From Cyclostephanos tholiformis (Eukaryota > Bacillariophyta > Thalassiosirophyceae > Thalassiosirales > Thalassiosiraceae), in the NCBI GenBank assembly GCA_036939975.1, contig JALLPB010000551.1:1-14755 (forward strand): a stretch of DNA of 14,755 nucleotides, read 5' to 3'. Of the stretch, positions 8,266 to 14,755 are shown piece by piece. The notes under the pieces are model-generated. The model saw only the letters and a list, made by a program, of their open reading frames with translations. It was not told the DNA's origin and did not search any database. The first letter of the stretch is position 1. Every line of letters begins with the position of its first letter. Both the position numbers and the translations under genes were made by a program.

Positions 8266-9992
8266 CTACTTGTATCTCAGGCCGAATCTCGATGGCAAGT
8301 ACGGCGTCGGATCTATGTCGCAAGGCATGCCCAACATCTGACTCGCCAGGAGCTTGCCGCCACCGAGTCCTATCGTCCATCCCCGACTACCAAACCCCGT
8401 GGCGAGGTACAGGTTCGGTAATCGGATGCTCGCCGGTCCAATCAATGCCCTGTCGTCGGCCGAGATCGGACGATGACACGCGGAGGCGTCGATCACTTCC
8501 AGATCGGGCAGGTGCGACCTCGTCGCGTTGACGAGGGCCTCGATCCTGTCGTTATCCGCGTCCCTCGTGGACGTGAAGTCCACGAAGCCGGAGAGGCGAT
8601 ATAGGCGTCGCCCGCGAGAATCGACGCATGCCATGGGCGCGGCGTATCCGATCCCGCCGTCGAGGGTCAAGTTGTGCCTGTGGTCGAATTCCGACGAAAC
8701 CGTCACTAGGTGGCCCTTGACGGGATATACCGGACACGGAATGCCGATGCCCCTGCAAAGGGATGCGGAATTCGACCCCAAGGCCACGACTATCTTATCT
8801 GCCTCTCGCGTTCTTGTATCACCCTACGTTATTGGCACGAGGATTCGAATGAAAAAAATTGAAATTTAACGCATATTAAATATCGAATTGACCTCCAAGC
8901 GCGACATTTATACGCATTTACACTCGAATAGAACTCACGTGTTGATCGATCGTGGTCACGCCCCGAAGCACTCCATCATCCACCCGGAGCATCGTCACCT
9001 CCTCCCCGGCTATCACGTCTAACATGTCACCATACTCCGCCGAAATCCCGTCGAGCAATCCCCCGCAGAACAAATCGATGTCCCCCGACGAATCGCAATC
9101 GTGTACGCTCCCATCCAAATTCCTCGTCCCCACCGCCCATCTACCGTACTCTATGCTCCGTACCAACTCGTCGGTGGGATCGTCGAGACATTTCATGCTG
9201 TATTCCAATATGCTCTTGTTCGATTGATGCTCCGCACGGCCGAGGAAGAATTTCTGGAGGAGAAAATGGGCGCCGAACGACCACTATAATATATATTATG
9301 GACATATTATTTCGAAACGTTCCACGACATCGCAAGTGCGCGAAAATGTGAGGAGGAGAGATGGTCAGTCGTCAATCCCGACGGGCGACGCGCGCATCAA
9401 AAAAAACGACGGGGACCCGAGAGGGCAAACGCACCATATTCCTGTCCGCGATCAAGGATTGCATGTCGAACGATATCGGCGGACGAGATCCACCCCCTAG
9501 CGCGGACTTTAACGCCGGCATGATAACGTCCTTCCATAGCGGTCGAGCCGTCCATGGCACCGTAAGCGACGGACACAAATAATTCCCATTCCGCCTGGAT
9601 GGAATGTTCATGTGCGGTCGACTACGACGAACACGTTCCTCGTACGACGGGGCCGGCGTGCCGTCGTTCGCTGGCATCATCATCGTCATCGCGTCGACGT
9701 TCTTATCGATCAGCGTTATCGAGATACCACCGCCATCGTTTCGTCGTGCGTAATGCAGTAAATACCTGGCCGTGGCGAGCCCGGCGATGCCACCCCCGAG
9801 TATGATGACGCTTTGGTCGCGCCCTCCTCCGCCGCCACGCGTCACCGCAGCGTCGGCGACGGCGGCGACGGAGTCGACGGAGTCGTGCTTCCTCCGCGAT
9901 CGGATCATCGCCATCGAGAGCGTCGCACATGACGGCGTGTGCCCTGGGATTGGTTGCATTGCACCCGACAGCCTACTAGTGAATGCCATCAT
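8266..9992 (-). CDS. FAD-dependent oxidoreductase, DAO/DadA (D-amino-acid dehydrogenase-like) family
   Basis: Predicted 476-aa flavoenzyme in three exons on the minus strand: 9992-9435, 9253-8939 and 8823-8266, with GT-AG introns of 181 and 115 nt, all phase 0. After a variable N-terminal stretch of about 60 residues, possibly a targeting peptide, comes VIILGGGIAGLATARYL (62-78), the Rossmann GxGxxG motif for FAD, with the ADP-ribose-binding acid in SITLIDKN (Asp96). The joins give DRNM|KFFLGRAEHQ and IDQH|GDTRTREADKIVVALGS, the second being the usual pre-substrate-domain strand. The C-terminus has CHRPISADDRALIGP (407-421) and ATGFGSRGWTIGLGGGKLLA (432-451), the conserved FAD-closing segment of the family. 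The likely reaction is oxidation of an amine or D-amino-acid-like substrate, but the substrate cannot be read from sequence. Its last 90 bases are duplicated at 4047-4141. It is divergent from the carboxypeptidase gene. Confidence 0.87.
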
Positions 9993-10232
9993 CGTGTGCG
10001 TCTCTCATATTATATCCGCATGGGATGTTCGTTTTTCTGTCAGGCCCGCCGTTCGTACTAATTCCTACAGGTGAAGCTCGACACTGCTCGCTCGCGTCGG
10101 ATCGACGCCCGAGGAGGGACGGGACGGAGGGGTGGGAGAGGTTTGACACCCCTCATTTTTTCATTGCCAGAGATATTGGACAACACCCGGCTTGTTTGAA
10201 GGGTACTAACTATATTATATACTAATGAAATC
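9993..10232. promoter_or_regulatory. Divergent intergenic region (flavoenzyme / carboxypeptidase)
   Basis: A 240-bp gap between the two start codons, necessarily holding both 5' ends. Near its right end is the AT-rich TATATTATATACTAATG. An upstream ATG at 10225 opens a seven-codon frame (M-K-S-C-V-T-stop, 10225-10245) that overlaps the carboxypeptidase start at 10233 in another frame; if it is in the mRNA it could lower translation. No factor sites assigned. Confidence 0.45.
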
Positions 10233-12279
10233 ATGCGTCACATAGCACTCGAATGTATCGTTGCTATCATCGGGGGCGGTGTTGTGCACGGAGTCATGCT
10301 CAAGGACGCATCGGACTACGCGGTCAAAAGAGATTTGCTCGAACGGCGCTATCCCGCTTACAAATCCTTCCGCGGCTTGATGCATTCGGGGTTGATGCCG
10401 GCCGCGACGATGGACGATCAGAGCTCCGGGCACGATGATCCCTCGTCCTACTTCTTCGTTTTGCTTCGGCCGGACGCAGATGCGAGCAACGATGCCGCCG
10501 AGGGGCGAAAGGATGAGACATTTCGCAACGACACGTTGCTCATATGGTTGAATGGCGGTCCCGGGGTGAGAGTGTTGGTATGTGACGATACCGCGTTTAA
10601 AATCCTGTATCCGTGTCTAATTTGCGTGCCCACCTTCCATCCTACAGTGTTCAAGTATGACCGGATTGATGGCCGAGATGGGGCCAGTTGGAACGCCAAC
10701 GTTCGGGGCGGGTGTTCCCTCGCCCAACCCGGCACCTCTTGTGAAAAACAAATACGCATGGACGAGGAAATCCGCGATGCTATTCGTGGAGCAGCCGGGT
10801 GGTGTTGGGTTTAGCACTGCCTCCAAGGAATGGACTGGGGAAAAGGCCGACGAGCGCACTGAGAATGATGTGGCTAGTTCCTTCTATGCCTTCCTACAAA
10901 ACATTTACGCTGTTTTTGGCGACGACCTTGCCAAGAAGGAATTGTACATTAGCGGAGAAAGCTATGCCGGTATGTATATCCCATCGATTGCTCGTGAAAT
11001 TCATCTCCAGAACAAGAGGATCTCCGACTCCCTCGCCACGCCCAGTGTCGTGGATGCCACTGTGATCCATAAAGTTCGAGATGGGGGCACTCAAATATCT
11101 CGGATTATCCCAATCCGCGGATTGGCAATAGGGAACGGCTGGATCGATGCAAAGATTCAGGGTCCAACTACAATCGACTTCGCTTGGTGGCATGGTATGA
11201 TTGATTTGCAGGATCATCGAAACTTACATATCAAGTGGAATGAATGCATGAATATGCAGATTCTCGACTCTTCCGAGAAGCCTTTTCACCCTTTCACAGT
11301 TCCAGATGAATGTGGCATTACGTCAGCCGTCATGAAAGCAAGTGGGAGTAAATTTATGTACGATGTAACTTCCTCCGATGCATATCCAGCTATTCTCGAT
11401 GAAGGTGTGGTTACAGTACTTCGTTGGATCGTGTCATTTTGCCTCGACGTGTACGTACTCACTCCGCATTTGTTTTGTTATTTTTCATCACCCTACCGAT
11501 GATGTCACTTGTTGCTAGGAGGGGCCCTGTCGTCGTTCTTCAACGATCCAGTTGTGCGAACAAGTTTTAACGCACCGTCAATGGAAGAGCAACCGCATTG
11601 GTCGGGATGCGTTCCGGGTGCCGGTAGACGAAGACTCATGGAGGAAATGCCTAAAAGGAACCTTACGGTGCTTGATAATGACCGGCCGCTGTCAGTAGTC
11701 CCGTACATAGCTGAATTGCTCGACGATGCAAAGCTCTCGATCTTACTGTACAACGGCGATCTCGACCTAGCGTGCAGCCCTCAAAGCACAGAGTTGGCAT
11801 TGGACTCCATGGAATGGTCAGGATCGAAAGGGTGGAAGGACCAAGATATATCAAAGTGGAAAAAATGGACTGTAGATGGGCAGCCCGCTGGTCACACAAA
11901 AAAGTTTTCGAACCTCCAATTCTTGGTCGTATATAACTCTGGTCACTTCGTTCCTATCAATCAGCCTCAAAGGAGTCTCAACATGATTGGCCGTCTTCTT
12001 GATGGGAAGACACTTGGCGATAAATCGCTACCTATTTTCGAAACGATCGACCAAACGACGATAGTGCAGAATGAAAATTTGGATATTCAACAATGCAAGG
12101 GTACTTCGGGTACCCGTAGTTTTTCCTTCCTAGCGGGATTGAGTTGCTTTGCGCTTGGACTGTTGGTATCCTATTTCGTTATAGCTCCATGCTCCGCCCA
12201 TCTAAAACAACGTCAATCATCCACCCATTCCTCCATGCTTCAATTAGTAACTGAGGCAACGCCGTTATTCGATAATTAG
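10233..12279 (+). CDS. Serine carboxypeptidase, family S10, with C-terminal membrane anchor
   Basis: Predicted 616-aa secretory-pathway peptidase that removes C-terminal residues at acidic pH. Exons 10233-10565, 10648-11404 and 11519-12279; introns 82 and 114 nt. The first join restores WLNGGPG|CSSMTGL, the oxyanion-hole signature, and the second gives ILDE|GGALSSFFNDP at the usual start of the C-terminal half. Catalytic elements: GESYAGMYIP with nucleophile Ser206, the acid in YNGDLDL (Asp444/Asp446), and His506 in NSGHFVP. EQPGGVGFS (about 159-167) is the substrate-binding strand. An N-terminal hydrophobic segment (about residues 4-22) should be a signal peptide. A second hydrophobic helix near 565-586 (FLAGLSCFALGLLVSYFVI) followed by a short polar tail suggests a type I anchor as in Kex1-like carboxypeptidases. 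The second donor (GTGTGG) is weak and was chosen for frame and homology. Confidence 0.88.
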
Positions 12280-12628
12280 AAGAAGAAAACCGTAATTAAG
12301 AGTCAATGATAGAGCGCTAATGCATAAGGAAACCAGCAAAGTAATATCACAATCCCTCAGCAGAATAAATAGGCATGACTTAATAAATGAACATGATTTT
12401 AAGTATAAATCAATGATGTCATACTTTTCTCTGTAAGGCAGATACTGATTAGGACGAACGGCGCATACAATAATGTGAAACTACTCACCATGCAACTCAT
12501 TTCATGAAGGTGCATCGATTTCATCCTTGAGGTTGATGCAAAGAAAGATTGCCACATACATATGAATCAAAACGCAATAGAAAATATTCTTTATAATGTA
12601 GTTTATTAACTCTTTCTAGTGATGCTTG
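12280..12628. other. Convergent intergenic region, AT-rich
   Basis: A 349-bp AT-rich gap between the stops of the carboxypeptidase (+) and the LRR gene (-). AATAAA at 12364-12369 and 12382-12387 are candidate polyadenylation signals for the carboxypeptidase; TTTATT at 12602-12607 reads AATAAA on the minus strand, 22 bases after the LRR stop. No coding or RNA gene seen. Confidence 0.5.
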
Positions 12629-14339
12629 TCAATCCTCATCGCTTTCTTCTATTGGCTTATCGTGCGCAACATCGAGACGAGGCCATTCCTGTTTCAGCTT
12701 GGTCAGTGCGTCCATTGCTTTGGCTCCAAATTTATTGCCTCCTATTTCAAGCACAGAGAGCTTAGATGCGGCTCCATCGTCTACTTTGTCCGCGATAGCA
12801 TTTAGCAGTACAATGACAGATTCTTCGTCGGCATCATTGCCACCGAGATCAAGGTTTTCGATTGATGGATGACCCCCACGGAGAAGTGCCGAAAGTGAAC
12901 GAAATCCTTCCGAACCGAGTCGATTGTTGAAAAGACGAAGAGTAGTGAGACAGCTGCTATTCAAAGCTGCAATAGCCCCTTCTTTTTCACATCCTGTACA
13001 TGTCAAGTCTACGTTTTTCAGAGATTGGTTTTTTGTCTTCTCAGCGTCGTCGGTTGCTCCGACACTTCTTGAGCGGAGCGATTCCATTACTGACGTCACA
13101 CCTTCGCTGCCCAGGTCATTCTTCGCCAGTTTTAACTCAACCAAGCTTGGCCATGAACCACTTAATGATGCCGCGAATACTCTGGCACCATCACTTGTGA
13201 TCGAATTCTCGGACAGATCTAAATGAGTAAGTCCACAACATGAATTCGATGTAGCCGCATTAGAGAGTAGCTTCACACCCTCATCGCCAATAGAACATTG
13301 TGACATGTACAGACATGATAACATTGAGCCTTTCTCCGGCATAGCAATCAGTCTTGCCAATGCTTCGCAGCCTTCGGGGCCGATCGGGTTAGAGCTGATC
13401 GCGACGTAGATCAGTTTACAACGATTGGCATCAGTACCCAATAACATCTCGGCCAGATTTTTCATCCCCTTTGGTCCTATGTTGCATTCGGATAATATCA
13501 GTTTTTCCAACGATGGGAAAGCTACCGTCTCGTCCCCTGCACGTTCTTTCGCGGCCTTGACAAGGCAGGCGATCTCTTCGTTCCCAATATCGCTGTTGCG
13601 TGACAAATCGATTTGGGTCAAATATTTGGAGGATGCAAATGTCTTCCCTATTGCACGTACTCCGTCATTCCCGCTACCAGTCGCATAAAGTCAGCGCGCA
13701 TAGGTCAGCAATTATATTGAAGAAAATGAATATTCTCGACCAGCGATTGACGATCTGCAGGAGAACCAACTCACATATTCTTCCACCCGAAATCAATCAT
13801 CCGCAATAATCCCCCGTTCGATTCCTCCAACCCCTCGCACAATGCAATGACTCCACTGTCGCGCATGTCATTGGAACCGATTGCAATACTTGATATTCCA
13901 CATATTTCGCCATTATCACGTTTCATTGACATCCTCATGGCTTGTATCGACAGGGCACGCGCCAACTGCTTCAGCGATTCCGGTGGCAGATTATGTCCCG
14001 ATGCGCTTATGGATTTAAGATGAGTATTGGCCCCGCTTGCTGTTGGGTAATAAATCGAACGAACCGCAGGATATTAACAGCGGTATTAGTTGACATTCAT
14101 GGAGGTGGTACACAAATCATCGCATAACAGAATCATGGGTGGTGCTAAAATAATCATCTTCGATTTCGTTTCCACGAAAATTAGTCAACCGTCTCTCACC
14201 GATAGCTCTCGATAGTCGATCCGCGTCGAGCGGACCGAACACCTTCATGGGCAGAATCACCAGTTCCGTCAGGGTGGGATCATCTCCCTCCACGCGCTTG
14301 AGCAACGCATCGCAGGATCGAATGGACCCGCCAGTGCCC
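12629..14339 (-). CDS. Leucine-rich repeat protein, ribonuclease-inhibitor/NLRC3-like type; 5' end unresolved
   Basis: Three exons are visible on the minus strand: from about 14339 to 14200, 14039-13775 and 13673-12629, with GT-AG introns of 160 and 101 nt; the joins read LSRAI|ASGANTHLK and DFGWKN|IGNDGVRAI. The joined part encodes 482 residues with roughly ten repeats of the 28-residue RI-type pattern LxxLxLxxNxIGxxGxxxLA, for example LTHLDLSENSITSDGARVFA and IENLDLGGNDADEESVIVLL. Such repeats form a curved solenoid used for protein binding; there is no nucleotide-binding, kinase or membrane domain in the part seen. The tail is acidic (EESDED). The first exon has no convincing in-frame ATG before PMKVFG and its frame is closed by TAA at 14366-14368, so an acceptor such as the AG at 14340-14341 probably joins it to an exon further right. 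Partner unknown. Confidence 0.78.
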
Positions 14340-14341
14340 CT

Positions 14342-14755
14342 TTCGGTGATCGCAAAGATAGGAAATTACAAATATAAGTAACTAGCGGAACAAAGTGCGA
14401 CACTATTCGCGATAACGAACAGGCAATTCATCGAAAATAAAGGAGCAGAACAATCGTACCAAGACATTTGGAGAGAAGAGGATGTTAATCGTTGGGCAGT
14501 GTGTGGGCAATCAGCAACAACGTCAGTACCATACTGTTGGTTCGTACAATACTACCTAGTATCTGATCGCATTTGAAATCGGTTGGTCAAAAGTTTCAAT
14601 AAAAAATAAACCATAAATAAATAATGAGGTTGAGGGAAACCTGTTACAATGTTACATGGAGCTACTACCTACGTTACACAGATGATGTTACAGCTAGAGC
14701 GTTACAGGTAGTAAAAAATATGTTACTAAGAATAAAATATGAAACTAAACTAAAG
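14342..14755. other. Right edge, probable 5' part or flank of the LRR gene
   Basis: AT-rich sequence, likely intron, 5' untranslated region or promoter of the minus-strand LRR gene. One short minus-strand frame (starting with ATG near 14455) could be an upstream exon, but I found no donor that connects it in phase. A short GTTACA repeat lies at 14643-14727. No other feature seen. Confidence 0.35.
14643..14727. repeat. Cluster of GTTACA hexamers
   Basis: GTTACA occurs exactly at 14643, 14651, 14673, 14687 and 14701, with a sixth near-match GTTACT at 14722. Three consecutive copies are 14 bases apart. ACTACC at 14664-14669 and GGTAGT at 14707-14712 are complementary and could pair around the central copies. 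Function unknown; it may be a degenerate minisatellite or a cluster of factor-binding sites. Confidence 0.55.

Larger units (their letters stand above)
7337..8357. repeat. Right copy of the direct repeat flanking rvt
   Basis: Homologous to 3211-4141 in the same orientation; longer by about 90 bases, the net effect of a 143-bp insertion plus several deletions. In this copy the flavoenzyme 3' end (8266-8357, minus strand) is intact and in use while the PRCC part is a pseudogene, the mirror image of the left copy. The left border is blurred: similarity starts around GATGTCGTTGTACACGCC at 7337-7354. Confidence 0.88.

Noticed and set aside
14117..14305. Separate small minus-strand gene starting near 14305
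   Set aside because: Its first part is an LRR exon that splices at 14199/14040 into the LRR gene; the remainder is intron read-through.

Overview
The window is nuclear DNA of a eukaryotic microbe. Genes carry short spliceosomal introns (about 80-180 nt, GT-AG, often GTGAG donors), tandem G runs and simple repeats are common, and neighbouring genes lie close together on alternating strands. The mix of genes (a site-2-type metalloprotease, a PRCC-domain nuclear protein, a DadA-like flavoenzyme, a serine carboxypeptidase, a ribonuclease-inhibitor-type LRR protein) and the codon/intron style suggest a stramenopile alga, most likely a diatom. That is an inference; no marker gene proves it.

Layout, left to right: 403-1931 (-) an M50 zinc metalloprotease in five exons, one of them only 8 nt long; 2220-3859 (+) a PRCC-domain protein, divergent from the protease; 4259-6946 (-) a large intronless gene that I recognise as rvt, the reverse-transcriptase-related cellular gene family; 7337-8074 a decayed second copy of the 3' end of the PRCC gene, itself broken by a 143-bp MITE-like element; 8266-9992 (-) a three-exon FAD-dependent oxidoreductase of the DAO/DadA family; 10233-12279 (+) a three-exon, membrane-anchored S10 serine carboxypeptidase, divergent from the flavoenzyme; 12629-14339 (-) an LRR protein whose 5' end is not resolved.

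The centre of interest is the rvt locus. The rvt block (about 4142-7336) is bracketed by two direct copies of a roughly 0.93-kb sequence (3211-4141 and 7337-8357). Each copy holds the 3' end of the PRCC gene plus the 3' end of the flavoenzyme gene, tail to tail. The ancestral order was therefore PRCC> <flavoenzyme, and rvt now sits between two copies of that convergent junction. Because the junction was duplicated, both resident genes keep an intact 3' end: the left copy serves PRCC, the right copy serves the flavoenzyme, and the spare halves have become pseudogene fragments. This looks like a long target duplication made when the rvt block entered, and it gives a handle on how and when a normally non-mobile RT gene moved.

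Otherwise the genes appear to be ordinary unrelated housekeeping or accessory genes, and I see no operon-like functional link between them. Splice sites were assigned by eye from GT-AG signals, reading-frame continuity and family motifs; no transcript evidence was available.
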